This document shows positions 1 through 13,900 of a DNA stretch of 64,000 nucleotides, piece after piece. Origin of the DNA: Morella rubra (taxonomy: Eukaryota; Streptophyta; Magnoliopsida; Fagales; Myricaceae); NCBI GenBank assembly GCA_003952965.2, contig CM025851.1, positions 35,465,381 through 35,529,380 of the forward strand. The letters are read 5' to 3'. The translations under genes were made by a program, and so were the position numbers. Below the pieces are notes generated by a model. The model ran no database searches and was not told the DNA's origin. It worked only from the letters and a program-made list of their open reading frames with translations. Numbering within the stretch: the first letter of the stretch is position 1; every line of letters starts with the position of its first letter.

Positions 1-2076
1 CAGAGCATCAAGCATGTTTTATGCAGATCTTTCTCTCTATTGCACTCTCTCTTCCGCATGTGCATGTGTGTGAGTGTGCTATGTATATGACTATGCATGT
101 GCATGTGGGATAGGGATGTAGATGCTGGCATATTAGTGCATGAAGTAAATATTTCCACATTAGCCTTGATTTGTTCTCGTTGCGTTTCTCCTGTGGCCAG
201 ATTGGTTTTCACCAGCTACAGTGAATCGACTTGAAAGGCAAGTGGTGCCACATTTCTTCTCTGGGAAATCGCCGGAACACACCCCTGAGAAATACATGGA
301 ATGTAGGAACTACATTGTCGCTAAATACATGGAAAATCCAGGGAAGAGGCTCATGGTCCCTGATTGCCAAGGGTTGGTAGTTGGCATTGATAACGAAGAT
401 TTAACTCGAATTTTTCGGTTTCTTGATCACTGGGGAATTATCAATTATTGTGCTTCGGCACCAACTCGTGAGCCATGGAATGGTGGATCTTACTTAAGGG
501 AGGATCCAAATGGTGAGATCCATGTGCCATCAGCTGCTCTAAAGTCCATTGACAGCTTAATAAAATTTGACAGGCCCAAATGTAGGCTGAAAGCGGCTTA
601 TGTTTATTCATCGTTGTCATTTCACGATGCCGATGCCTCTGATCTGGACAACAGAATCCGAGAGCATCTGTCTGAAAATCGCTGTTACTATTGTTCTCGG
701 TCTCTTCCCACTGTGTACTATCAGTCACAGAAGGAGGTACAACACACTTCTGTATCAGCATTTTTTGTTGGTTACTCTATCATTTTATTGCTATTGTGGT
801 TTTTCTGGTTGATGTTCTTTTACCTAGGTGCTCTTTCTGCTAAGAAGAATCATAGAAGTGCTGAAAGTGACTTTAATTACAAGATGTGAGCCTATATTTT
901 GCAGCAATATGTGAACTTGAAGAAGAAAATAATGCTTCTGTCCAACCGTGAATAGCATTGGGTTTATAGTTCTTCAACTGTGAATTAAAATGTTATCAAA
1001 GCACTTTTTTTAATGTTTTAATATCTGTGTGGTTTTCCTGATCCCAACATACAGTTCGAGTTAGCTTGAGCTTGGCCATGCTTATATGGACCTTACTTGA
1101 ACTTTTTCATGCACTTAAGGTGTCACTTGGTGATTCCCATAGGTTGACTCAAATTGTTGATATATTGATTCGCGAACTATTCTTTAATTATATGTAGGAT
1201 TAAAGTAATATAGTAAAATGATAGTAGAGAAATTGTAAACAACAACACATGTTGCATTTCTTCAATAATAGAAGAAATACCTGGTACTAAGTATTGCTAC
1301 CCAAATCAGTGTTCACCTATTATGCTTTCCAGATTCCTCTAAGTATACAAATGAAACCTAGCCATACCTGCCCTCCAATTATGTTGTTTTCATTTTTCTT
1401 TTAGGTTGAAGCACTGTGTTCGCCTTTAAGGTAGAAAACACCTAACAATTAATTCATGCTTGCCTTCACCGGTGTGTGTGAGAGAGAGAGAGCATTGTAA
1501 TACACATATTCTCTATAATTAATTTTACAGGCCTGTTGGAAGTATCCCATGTGAGGCTAGGCACACGTCAATCCAAAAGCTTGAGGCTTAAGAAATGGGT
1601 AGAAACTTTGAAAGCATACTTGACAAATCAGTAAAAAGTGTGCAATATTTCAAAAAGCTTTGGTAGTGGGCTTTATGCTGAATGAGACATCTTCTTGATA
1701 TGGAGCAGCTTAGCCCATTAGCACCCATCTCTTATGCCTTTGAGAACCCGACTACATATGGATGTCGATAGGAATTATCATTTTTTGCTCCATTTATTAA
1801 CTTGATTCAACTCTATTGGCTGATTAGCATCTCATGTGGCAGATAGATGCACAACTATGCTCTGATTGCTTCCAAGAGGGGAGGTTTGTTACTGGCCATT
1901 GCAGCATAGATTTTATAAGAGTGGATTCAACCAATGATTATGCAGACCCAGATGGGGAAAGTTGGAGTGATCAGGAAACCTTACTTCTACTTGAGGCAAT
2001 GGAGATCTACAATGAGAATTGGAATGAGATCGCGGAACATGTAGGTACCAAGTCAAAAGCACAATGCATTGGCCTT

Positions 2077-2307
2077 CATTGAAGTTCCTGGCATGTCACC
2101 CAGGTTGTTAAATGGAGATGACCATGGAAGATCAAAGTGGAATTACAATGGGGATTCAGCAGGTGGTCTTATTTACTAAAGACTGAATGGCCTACTGGAA
2201 AACATTGAAGTTCCTGGCATGTCACCCAGGTTGTTAAATGGAGATGACCATGGAAGATCAAAGTGGAATTACAATGGGGATTCAGCAGGTGGTCTTATTT
2301 ACTAAAG
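2077..2307 (+). repeat. 105-bp direct duplication inside the SWI3C SANT exon
   Basis: Positions 2077-2181 and 2203-2307 are essentially identical, separated by 21 bases. The unit starts at ATTGAAGTTCCTGGCATGTC and runs through the exon's 3' end, the GT donor and the first intron bases. The 21-base spacer resembles the coding sequence that should precede the repeat (GGCCTACTGGAAAAC), while the region joining SANT to the first copy has lost it. The result is two candidate splice donors (2163 and 2289) and a frame change. It could be template-switch damage or an assembly join. Confidence 0.9.
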
Positions 2308-3909
2308 TATTTACTGTTCAAGTGGTGATATTTATCCCTAACATTTTATTTTTTCCCCCCCTTCTTTTTTTAGGATCCTGCCATCAAGATACTGATTCTG
2401 ACAGCCGACTTCCTTTTGCAAATTCAGGGAATCCTGTTATGGCCCTGGTAGGTGACTAAGAATTCTATGTTTGCCACGATACCTGCGGAATGAAATTTTT
2501 GAACTTTCTGGCATTGGCATTGCTTGCTTCAGTTTTTGGTTTTGTGAACTTCGAAATCAATTATTCTCATAGCTATATCTAAAGAATGCATTTGGTTTAG
2601 ATATGCCACTGTAAAATGCTTGATAGGAAATTTGGCAGTAGATTATTGGTTTGAGTTATAAAGGTTTTGCTCCAACAAAGACACTTATTAATTTAAAATA
2701 ACACCTTGAGCCTTACAGTTAAAAACACTGTTTGTGATTGGCTGTAGAAATCAGATTAGGGTTTTTAACTGTGTAATGTCCTATGTATTCTTTAACCATT
2801 AGCTTCCTACCTCAACCCATGCTCTTTTTAAATTCTGTTGTCCTTGGCTTCTTCCCTTGAAATCATACACTTTTCTTTAAGGGTAGTTGGCATTCATTTC
2901 ACACAACTCTTTAGAAGGCCATAATTTTGGATGTTTAATTGAATACCTTTTGCAATTATCTGTTGATATTAGCCCTTGAAATGGCTAGATCTATAGTCGT
3001 GAATACCATCTGTCTTCTTATAATTATGGGAGTGGCATATATTCCATCTCACTTTGTACCTCATTTTCATGAAATTCTCCTTTACTAACACTGGTGCCTA
3101 GTGTCCTTGTAGCCCTGATAAATTCTTCCTGCTTGTTAAAGTTTTCCTCTCCTTACCGTTGGATTTTGCCTTGCATCAATTCCATAGGAATATGTATAAA
3201 ACTAGTCTTCTATTGATTCCATGCACAAATCTTTAGTCCCATCGCGTTATATTCTTTATAGTAAAAAATCCATTGACGTTTGTGTTGTGTAGGTGTTTTT
3301 TTTATATCATTCTTTTCTTACTTCTCGAGCCTTGAGAATTAGATCTTTTTCCCTTTTCTTTTCTTTTTGCTTTAGATTTTTATCCATCAAAGAAAAAACT
3401 AGAATCTGAATGCAAGAAAGGAGATGGACATTGAGAGAGACGAGATCTTCCCGCAATAAGAGGAAAAACAACTGAGACAAAGTTAAGGTGGTGAATGGTT
3501 GATTCGGAAGATATATGCAGAATATAACCTTTCTTGTTCCTACGAATTTCATTCAGTGGTGGTCATGTCATAAGCAGAAGTTGGGGGCTCTAAGCAGAGT
3601 GATAATATCATATTTTCATGCTAAAGTATGTGCTTTTTTCATACATATGCTTGCTTGCTTTAAACAGATGTAACTGGTGGGGAATTCTTTTCTAGGTTGC
3701 CTTTTTGTCCTCTGCTGTTGGACCAAGAGTTGCTGCGGCATGCGCCCATGCATCCTTGGCAGCATTATCCGAGGACAGTGGCTTATCTACTTCTGGAAGA
3801 ATTTTACAGGTGGAAGGATCTGGACATGGTAATAGGTTAGTGTAATTCATGCTCAGATTCTTCAACATAACACTATTATTTTCCTTACCTTGTGCTACTT
3901 CGATTCTAC

Positions 3910-4311
3910 GAAACTATTGGGATGTTTGTTTTATAAAAAATTGTAAGATTTTTAGGATTTTTGATAGAATTGTGAATATTTATGTAGATTAGAGTTTTAT
4001 AAGTTTTTGTGTAAAAGTTGTGAAAAGTTTTAAAGATATTTAATTTTATTAAAGTTTGTAAAAAGGTGAAGAGAGAGATGATTTGATTTAATTGTTTAAT
4101 AAATAAGTGTTGGAGTTTGGTGGAAAAGTATAGAGAGAGAAGATTTGTTAGAATTTTTTTTTTAAAAAGATATTGGAATTTGTGTAAAAAGTTGTTGAAA
4201 TTGTGTAAAAGGTATTGGTGTTGTGTAGGAATTTTTGAGATTTTGGATGTTTTTTTGGCAAATTTTGTTGAATACATTGTATTCTAGAATACTTTTACAA
4301 ACGAACATGCT
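3910..4311. mobile_element. Putative MITE in a SWI3C intron
   Basis: An approximately 400-bp AT-rich segment lies in the intron between the exons ending at 3835 and starting at 4640. Its left end (GGGATGTTTGTTTTATAAA) and the reverse complement of its right end (GAGCATGTTCGTTTGTAAAA) form an imperfect terminal inverted repeat. CTAT occurs just outside both ends and may be a short target duplication. No coding capacity is convincing; the minus-strand reading frame across it is low-complexity. Superfamily not assigned. Confidence 0.5.
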
Positions 4312-6471
4312 CTATGTTTCTCTTCTTGGGATTCCTTCTCATGCGATTATCGGAGACTAGAAGTTTGATCTTTTGTTTGAGTTTTAGAAACTTTAGGGTG
4401 GGATTGTTAACTTCCTAAATTTATGCTTCAAAAGGGAGTTTCATCATTCTTCTATTTTGTGCACCTGTTATGCCCCCTGTCCTACTGGTGACAAACTTAT
4501 GAGGTAGGGCAGAAGATTTTTATTACTCTGACTTTCAAGGAATCCTCTCAAGGCGTTTTCATTGTTATTGTTGCTTCTGCATCAACGTTAGCTTATGTAT
4601 TCTGTACACTGAATAAATAATTTCTTTACACCTATGAAGGATGAATTCAGAGAGTGGGCATGGAAGAGAAGGTGGTCGTCATGGAGATATTTCAAATTCA
4701 TTCAAGCAAAAAGGTTACCATACTCTGTTTTTCCTGTTTACAGTTCTTTCTTTTCTGTACTTTGTTTTCATTTTTCCGGTTAGAAACTTAAGTTGGTACT
4801 GAAAATTTCCTGTGGAATGAACTTCAGAAGAGAACTCAGGAGTGCATGGTTCATGGAGTCAAGATGAGGGACAGGTTCCATTATCTACAGAAAAAGTTAA
4901 AGCAGCTGCGAAAGCTGGCCTTGCTGCTGCTGCAACAAAGGCAAAACTATTTGCAGACCATGAAGAACGTGAAATTCAGAGGCTTTCTGCAAATATAATA
5001 AACCATCAGGTATGGATATTTCTAAATATTGTAGATTTGTAAACTTTGTCTTTCCTTTCTCCCCTACCATTCCTTTATTTTTTTTTCCTGTTTAAAGATA
5101 TGTTAAGTGCACTTATCAAACAAAAAAAAAAGGAAAGATATGTTAAGTGCAGTAATTAATTGTTAGCTACTAGCTGTTACTTGTTAGTCGTTGACAGTTG
5201 AACCTCTTAGGAAAACTTCAAAGCAAGCCCAGGGGGAAGGGCTTTAAGTGTATTTGGCTTGTGTTGGCCGCATGCTTTTGTTCCAAATTGTTTTAAGCTT
5301 ATTTCAGTCAACGCATCTTGCTTGAAAGATGTGTGTTGGAATTCTATACATGTTGCAGTTTGTCTATATCTGAGCTATGTTGGTGAAACATGTCAGGCAT
5401 GAAAAAAGCTTCAATATACTAGTGTCTCTGCTACTTACCAGTATCAGGATAACTCTGTCATCTCTCGTGCATTGTTTGTAACTTCAGCTGGTCATTTATG
5501 GGGCCAAAAGAAGCTTGCACTCTACCAGAGGTGTCATGTTTCTCAATTCATTGGCTTGCTGGGTACCCCTTCATACATTCATTACTCAAAGTTTTGTGGA
5601 GGATTTAGCTGACCACAACTGGTCAGATTAATATTATTTTGAGTCATGAAGTATTTATGGCACATTTTAATGCTGTTTGACTGTCTCTACATGAATAATC
5701 TGAATGGAAACACCACTGTTATTTGTTGGCACTCGGGAGTTACCGTCAGCGTGAACTCCTTTACTATCTCTCCATAATGGGTTTATACGAGTTTTGGAAG
5801 TTTACAGCCGTCTTCCTTGTCAAGCTCTCTCTTTTATACCTGTTTGTAGGTGAAAATGCTGTTTGGGTGTACCCTATGAGATTACTTTCACCAGTAGTAC
5901 AATATGCAGCAATAATGTTGCTATAAAAGCTGGATTTTTTATTCCTCTGTTGAAAGTAAATTTAAAAGTTCCTGTCCCCGCTCTTCTGTTATGAAATTTA
6001 TTTGACAGTTGAAAAGATTAGAGCTGAAGCTGAAGCAGTTTGCTGAAGTGGAGACTTTTTTGATGAAAGAATGCGAACAAGTGGAGAGGACAAGGCAGAG
6101 ACTTTCTTCTGAGCGGACCCGTATGATATCAGCTCGATTTGGACCTACTGCGATCACTTCACCCACGAGTGTACCAGGTGCTGGTCCTTGTACCACAATA
6201 ACACCACCAACAATAGGCCACAAATTATGTCAGCTTCACCCTCCAGCCAAGCATCCAGGATATCACAGGCAACAACCAACCAGTCCATCCGCACAGGCCT
6301 TTCATGCCACGGCAGCAAATGTTTGGGTTGGGGCCAAGGCTGCCGATGTCTGCAATACAGCAGCCCTCGTCTACTTCAAATGTCATGTTCAGTAGCTCAG
6401 GCAATGCACAGCCTACTCTTAATCATCCGATGCTGCGACCTGTATCTGGTACGAACACTGGTTTAGGTTGA

Positions 6472-7480
6472 AAAAGAGAACTTGATATGAGTTCTTTTAG
6501 GATTCAATTCCTTTCGGTGATTCATTTCTCCATTTCAAACGAAGAGGGAAAATGATTATAGACGTTAGCCATAAATTTTTATTTGCCTCGCATTTTTCTT
6601 TTCCTGATCTACATAGAAGTACAGGGGCAGGGCTTGTAATTTTACCAAGTTGAAAAATAGAAGTAGATTTTTTAAAGCGAATTCTATGATGAAACTAGCA
6701 TTCATTTTATATTCCACTTCTTTTTTGCTCGTTCTTCAAACCTTCCCATGCTTCCTTGTTCTGGCTCCTCCGGGCAATATAGAGATTGGATTCTCATAGG
6801 CTTCAAGTTCTTGTGGATTTCTTCCTTGTGCAATCTTATGAATCTAGTCCTCTAGCTGTACAATCAACCTTAACTAGCTTGAAGATCTGAGATTAATTGA
6901 AGACACTGAGCTATTACATGTCAAATTTACTTCCAAACACAGTCAAATGTCAGTTTCCTATTGTGATCGAAGTGAAGAAAAATAATTGGGGATCGTCAGA
7001 AACAGAAACACCTGAGAGTAATTCGGGCAAATAGTATAGAAAGGTGTAAAAGAACGCATATAAATTGTGTGTTGTCACTTTGATAACCCTTTCGTTCGAG
7101 TTGTCCTTTCTAAGAATTCCAAGCATATCAACTAAAATATCCATTTTGGTTCTTTGGTAAACTTAAAAGCCTCCAATATCGTGAAAATATGTTCATGCTA
7201 AGGTAGCTTGGATTGTTTGGAATATAAATTATAAGCTCCTATAGAGCGGATGGGTTAATGTGAAGGCATTATATAGAAAGCAAATTATGCAATGGTGATC
7301 ATTAAGTGCAATTGGATTTGATGACCAATTTCCTTTTTTTTTTTTCAAGCGATTTTATAAGCAATTTCAAAAGAGTTTTAATACAAGCTTAATCTTTTTT
7401 TGTTTGTGTGGGTATATCTTAAATCGTATTAATGCTTTCTTTTGTTAAGGCAAAAGATCTCCCAAGCATGACATGATAAG

Positions 7481-7515
<35 letters not shown>

Positions 7516-7947
7516 ATTATATCAAACTCTTCCATAGATCTTTTCTTCTTTGCAAAATGTTCCTTTTCCCAGTACTTTCTCCTTTTCTCTCTTTGAAGAG
7601 CTTATCCAAGGGATAACTTTCACTCTTTCACTTCGTGGCTAAGAAAGTATGAAATCGAGGTTACATTGTGAGAGCGAATAGCTACTCGAAAAGTTGCTAA
7701 TCATTATATATATAATATATATAAAGTTATTTAGCCTAATTGGTATTACACAGAAACTTACAACTTGAACACAACCATGCGAGCTGCATAGTATGACAAC
7801 TTTAGTGGATGAGCTCGAAGTAAACTCTAATTGTACTCAACCGTACAACTTATTAGCTACTAGCAGTATACTAAGGAACCCATATATAGCTCCTTCTGAA
7901 AAGATAGGCTGGAGGTCTCTTGGTGAACAATTCTATGCTGAAATCCT
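6472..7947. other. Intergenic, convergent 3' flanks of SWI3C and NRAMP5-like gene
   Basis: No gene is visible. The left part is the SWI3C 3' UTR and flank. A block at about 7030-7455 is the NRAMP 3' flank and is repeated at 61151-61358 and 63661-64000 in the same orientation. A (CT)n microsatellite lies at about 7484-7512. The two genes point towards each other, so their 3' ends share this spacer. Confidence 0.75.
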
Positions 7948-10900
7948 TTATTCTGGTAAAGGGATATCAGCCAAATCCTCTCTATAAGGGATTTGGTCCA
8001 AATTGGCAGATCCATCAAGACAACTTAGCCCGTTTTCCATCTTGTTTTGGGATACTGGGTCATTTTTTATGGGTTGAACGAATGTTACCGCTATGTCTTT
8101 TCGAAAGGTTAGGTAGATTACTACGAGGATGTAGATTGCCATTATGGGGAACACTAAGATACCCACGAACACATTTGCAACCTTGGGTAAGTTGTTGTTA
8201 ATCAGCCAATGTATGAAACTCGTGCTTAGGTAGTAAATGTTGATGCCGACGATTCCTAGGCCCAGGATCCATGATATCACAATAATCTGCAGTTATAATT
8301 GTTTAGATGCTCAGTAGTGGAGCCGAACAAGACAGAGAAGACAACCAACAACTGCTGAACATATGTTGATTGAAAGAGAAGGAAAAGTTAGACCAATATC
8401 ACAAATCAGCGAGCCCAACCTAACCCATGGTTAATTGAACTACCTTTCCTCACTAGAAATGGCTTAGAAAAGAGAAAATATAAGGAAAACAATAAAGAAA
8501 ACAACTCACATAGATTGAATTCTTGTGAGGTCCCATCTTGGTGGTACTGCTACTGAATTTAAGAAGAGGGATCAGAGCAAATGGAAGCTCAAACGAAAGT
8601 ATCATCTGCATGCAAGATAGTTTATGTTATTGTAGAAATGTACTACAATAATCTTTCAGTTTGGTCATTTGAAAGTAGAAATATATAGTTTGGGAGTTAC
8701 AAACTGATGCGATGATAATGAGTCGGCCTGCTCCTGAAGATCCACCGATAATTGAAACTATAAGACTAGGTGTAATGGCAATGCACCTAGTCATCAGGTT
8801 CCTAATCCATTTCTTCATCTTAAGGTCTAAGAAACCCTAAAAAAATCACACCATCCTTAAATCAGTTCAGCTATAAGTCAGGTATACTTCAAATATACTA
8901 GAGTACTACTATATATATATATATATATCTGATATTTGACATATATCAACATCATATAATATATGATATGTATATTTTTAAGACCTCCATGATGAATTGT
9001 CCTGCATAAGTGCCTGTGATGGTGGAGCTTTGCCCTGAGGCTAGTAATGCAATAGCATAAACGGTTGAGCTTGACCGACCTAGCACATTCTATATGTACA
9101 TGAAACGATAAAGAAAGTTACATGTTAGAGTGCTGTTTATAATATATGATTCAATTGAATTTAATTAAACAACTCGCTAATGATTTTTAACCTTGAGAAG
9201 GAATGAGGCTGAGTTAAGGTTAATATCATTGCATCTATCTGCATTCTCAGGTGAGATGTTATTGGCTTTGCAAACAGTGCCAGATACAGAAACAACTGAA
9301 AGATTGATCAGAAATGCAATAAGCAATGCAAATCCGCTCTCTATCAAGTAGTATCGGCATGCGTCCTGTAATATTACACGATGAGGCAAATTAATATATA
9401 TATATATATATATATAGATAGTATTGTACAAGCCATTAGATATATATATATAGATCAATTTAATTTTGTTTCAAAATTAAGCTAGTTAAAATCAATCAAC
9501 AAATTAAGGGAATTCAATTATTTGACAAAACTTTCATACTTTATGTTGTACGTACATATGAGAGGTCCAATTCCAAATTCACCCTCAACGGATGAGATCC
9601 AGTATGAGTTAGAGAAATTAAACGCAAGGTTTGAACACATAAACAATCATATTTAAACTAATGTCGTAAATTAACACAAAACTTGTTTAAAGAACCTAAG
9701 CTGATATGAATATAAAATGTGCAACCATTTTTCTACTCAATACACACGCGTACATGCGTATTAAAATCCTCCAATTACTTAATTATCGTCTAAATATCTT
9801 CTCCCGTACTTAATATCAATGAAGGGAGCATTTATAAATCTTTCACTTTTTTAAGGGAATATATATATATATATATGCACGAAAGCTGACTTACATTGAT
9901 GCCACGGACAGAAGTGGGTATTTTTCTGGATAGCACAAGAGCCGAGTGGAGGAAAAGATTGTGCCTAATGATCATAAAGAAATGGACCAAATTAATAAAA
10001 TCCAGTATATACGCAAAAATAATATATATATATATAGAGTTATATGTTGTACTGGATTAATGAACATGTATATATATATGGATTATCAGAATCAGTTTCC
10101 ATACTGTGGCCAGAGGAACTGGTATTAGAAGTCTGAAGGTCATCTATCTCTAGGTCACTACCACTAGAATTTTTTAATTCTAAAATAGTATATAACTTAG
10201 TCTTTTCACTATCAGGCATGTCTAGGAAATTAATCTTATCTTTAACATGACATTCTGAGCTATAATGATCTAATTTTTTACATTTGTAGCATCTAATTTT
10301 ACTTTTATCTTTATTTTATATATATAGATACACAAATTAATTACACATTAGTTATGCAACAATGAGTACTATATTATATATATTTGTAGTTCAGGCGCAG
10401 TATCTGATAAATATACAACATATATAAGAGGGATCGTACGGCATGATAAGGGCACCCAAGAGGGCGATGGCATCGCCGGTGGCTCCTTGGCCTTTGAGCT
10501 TGGGTATGAACATTCCCTTTAACACCTCATCAGCTGGAGGCTTTACGTAACTCATTTCCCCAAAAAAACATGCAGCCATCACGAAGACCAGCACTGCTAT
10601 CAGCATTTCCAGCTTCCTAACCTGGTCACTCACAAGATTTTAGAAAGAAAATAACTAGAACATAAATAAATTAATTAAGAAGAAAGAAGAGAAAATTTAG
10701 CTCTTTGATCATCTCCAAGCTGGAGTAATTTGAAGTTTATATAGTTTGAAAATATTTTATAAAATATACACCTTTTCATTTAACACAAATCTAATTATGG
10801 TTGGATCACTAATTTGTTCCTCTTATAAATCACGATAAAAAAACAAATAAATTATATCTAACAACAAATTCCCTAATAATTAAACAACAAGGCTTTATTT

Positions 10901-13900
10901 TTCATCTGTAGAACTGAAGCATAATGATTGAACTTGGTTTGACTTTGTGAAAAGAACTCTTGCTTATAAAAGTGTAGCATTCAAGAGAAAAGTGTAGTAT
11001 AGAGGCAAAGTATATATTATCTTTTGCTAGAACTCAAAATTTTGAGTATGATTAAAAAAAATTAGAAAATAATTTCTCTCTCCCTATCAAATAATTATTT
11101 TTTATTATAATATTCATTTGAATATTCTCTCTTTTCACTTTTTTATCAATTCTTATAAATTATTTTCATTTTTTCATCAACTCTCGTACTCAAAATTTTA
11201 ACAATCAAACACACGTAGCATTCTAAGAGAAGAGTGTAGCATATAGAGGCAAATTACCTTTGCTGACAAAATGTTTATTCACACATATGTCAGGAAGGGA
11301 GAGGAAAGGACATAAAGGAGTTGAAAAAAGTTTGTAGTAAGTGGGAAAAGGGCATGAATTAGAAGGCCTCGTGCGAAGAAAAATCAAAAGCATATTCAAT
11401 GATTTTTCAACCTCTAAGCATAAGTCAGTGACTAAACATCCAAATAGACCCTTGGAAGAAAGAAGATTATGGATTTCTTAGGGTTTATTAATTTAAAGAA
11501 AGTCAACTTTATACGTACGGACCCGAAAGAAGTGAAGCATTTGGTTAGATAAATGCATAAAGGAAAAACAGAAAGAAAGGAACGAGAAGGGTTAGCCTAG
11601 CTCACTAGTGGAGTAGTTTAAAAGACCAGCTCATGATGCAGCCATCATGAATATATATCTGCATTAAAATATCTAAAAATAAGAAGCCAAATCCAGCAAA
11701 TCCTTCCCAGACCCCAACTGTTCCCATCATGTGGGTGATATCGACATGCATATACGCACATATATGATGCGGCCTATTTATTATTATTGTTTATCCATAA
11801 AATTAATGGGATATACAAGTATCCCCTCTTACTTGCAGACTACATGACAAAACGCGCGAACCTATATTGCAGAGAAAGTTCGTACGTAGCTAGCTGGTCA
11901 GCAAACACATGAAATTCATAATTTCTCAAGTAGTTAATGGATCAACAAAATATTCTGCGCGGAACTAATTGTTTCTGTTAATAGGTGTAATTTCTTGATC
12001 ACTAATAAATTACATACCCCATATCTCTGCAGGCCAAGAAGCAGTAGAGTGCTTAAGCCCGTGATAAGAACTCCGGTCCATACTGGGATGTGGAACAATA
12101 TATTCAGAGCAAAGGCCGTCCCGATCACTGCCAGAAAATAAAAATAAAATCTGTAAAGGTCAAAGAGATAATCTATGACATGCTTTTTTCTTGTTTATTT
12201 ATATTCCGCTTTCATTTTCAGAATGCAAAAGTTGGGGACTTTGTGAAAACCGTTTGACATTTTCGTAAAAACCAATAGGGGCTTTTTTGTCCATTTTATT
12301 GCTTCTAGAAGGGATGTAGAAAGAGCTTGCTGATATGTTATTGTGAGGTTTACATATGGCTTCATTAAGGGTGTTCTTGTCATTTCCCTTGGTTCTAGAA
12401 GAAATTGGAAGGAGCTGGATTTTGTTGTAAGGGGTTTACGCGTGAAATGAACAGCTTGCACAACTGAATGGGTCCTTCGCTTATAACGTCGAGATCTGGC
12501 CATTTCACACTTGCCCTTCGTTTCGTTATTTCAAGAACGTTTTCTCTAAGAAGTGCGCTGATCGTCTTTGCTCCTTGGTTCTTGTAGAACGTTTGAGTTT
12601 GCTGTAATAATGATAGCAGATCTGATATGAGGGCGTTATTATTTTGTTGATCACCGATACACGTTCCAGCATTGGCCATTGATTGCACAAGGTTTGTGCG
12701 TAGAGATCAAGAGTTGTTCGGAATCAAGGTTTCCAAGTAGATGTAGAGGTTCTATGTTAGTAAGATTTAGAGTGGGTTGATAGGCTAGGTTAGTTATTTT
12801 AATAGATCACTTTGTAAATCGGTTGAAAAGTAGTGGATTCGAACGGCCTACGGGCCCAGAGAGTTTTTCTCCTTAAGAACATTCGTTAGGGAGTTTTCTC
12901 TTTGTAATCATTCTCGGTGTTTCGATTGGGTGATTATATTTATTGTTCTTGATTAGTTTAACTTGTTATCTTTCTAACAAATCTTGTTCTTTGTGATTTA
13001 GAGTTTGAATCGTTTTGATCTGAGGCTTTTGTGCAAAGAACGTTCAAGATTTGTTGTTTGGTAAGTTGCTGATAAGAACTTGGTATTTGGTGAGTTGATT
13101 AACTAATTATTAATCTATTTAATTACTGAATCTATAATTTCGTTACATGCAGTCAGTTCGGAGTCTTTTACAGTGAGTTCGGATTTCTCTGTTTTTACAT
13201 ATTCTTAGTTACGTGGTTTTTTTATTAATATATTCTTGTTTGAATATTATTTGGTCTTTGCATATTTGAAAGCATTATATTTGGGTGGTTATTTCAGAGA
13301 ATAGGTTTTAAGTTTTAAAAGAAAAAGTTAATTGATAATTTTTTTAAATATATATATTCACCCTCCCTCTAAGTATTTTCCGCATAGTTGGATCTAAATT
13401 AGGTTGTTTTAACTTTTTTCAGAAGAAATCACAGAAATCAGAATGATCAAAGCCGGAGCACACACGGCAAGGATGCATTTTTTTTTTCTTTTGTTATCTT
13501 TTTTGTCCTGTTTCCGGTTTCTTTTTACATCTTGAAAAAGAACAAGATGGAGAAACAAAATATCGAACAATAAAATAAGGTAGAATGTATGACCTTCGGG
13601 TATATCGGCAGCTATGACAGCAATCTCTGCCAGCAGCCACAGACAATACTTCACATATTTTGGGTACTCGGCCTTACATAATTCTGAAAGGTGTTTGCCT
13701 GGGGATAGATAATCAATCATAATCTCAATCAGCTATTTAACTGTAGAAAAACTCGTGAAAGAGAGAATATTCACTTTCATATTCTTTTTGGAAAAGCATT
13801 TGACTGCTTTGCAGCTTACCTGTACTTACACCAAGATTTGCAGCCAGCGATTGGATTATGAGTGCAAAGATCATTCCAATGAGTACCACCCAGATTAGCT

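Larger units (their letters stand above)
222..6471 (+). pseudogene. SWI3C: SWI/SNF complex subunit SWI3C-like gene, 3' portion, with lesions
   Basis: Probable exons: 222-736, 1843-2162 or 1843-2288, 2374-2447, 3696-3835, 4640-4713, 4828-5009 and 6009-6471, nearly all with AG/GT borders. The first carries a SWIRM domain (VVPHFFSGKSPEHTPEKY onward) and ends in a Cys-rich segment. The second has CSDCF followed by a SANT/Myb domain (WSDQETLLLLEAMEIYNENW). Later exons hold the HEEREIQRLSANIINHQ and LKRLELKLKQFAEVE helical/leucine-zipper region. SWI3 proteins are core subunits of SWI/SNF (BAF) nucleosome remodellers in the nucleus; the arrangement and C-terminus fit the SWI3C class. The N-terminal exon lies outside the window. 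Damage: the SANT exon runs into TGA at 2080-2082 because roughly 30 bases are missing after KSKAQCI, beside a 105-bp duplication. The last exon needs two frame changes (near 6185 and 6290) to reach the expected GLG terminus at 6471. Either this copy is inactive or the assembly is faulty here. Family identity is certain; functional status is not. Confidence 0.82.

Noticed and set aside
3906..4277. 123-codon minus-strand frame in a SWI3C intron
   Set aside because: Low-complexity Lys/Asn/Leu/Phe sequence within an AT-rich MITE-like insertion.
5723..5926. Hydrophobic 67-codon frame in a SWI3C intron
   Set aside because: No family resemblance; intron position and lack of flanking signals make chance more likely.
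12195..12688. Two overlapping minus-strand frames in NRAMP5 intron 5
   Set aside because: They lie in the LTR-like element; the frames are not conserved in length between copies A and B and show no known domain.
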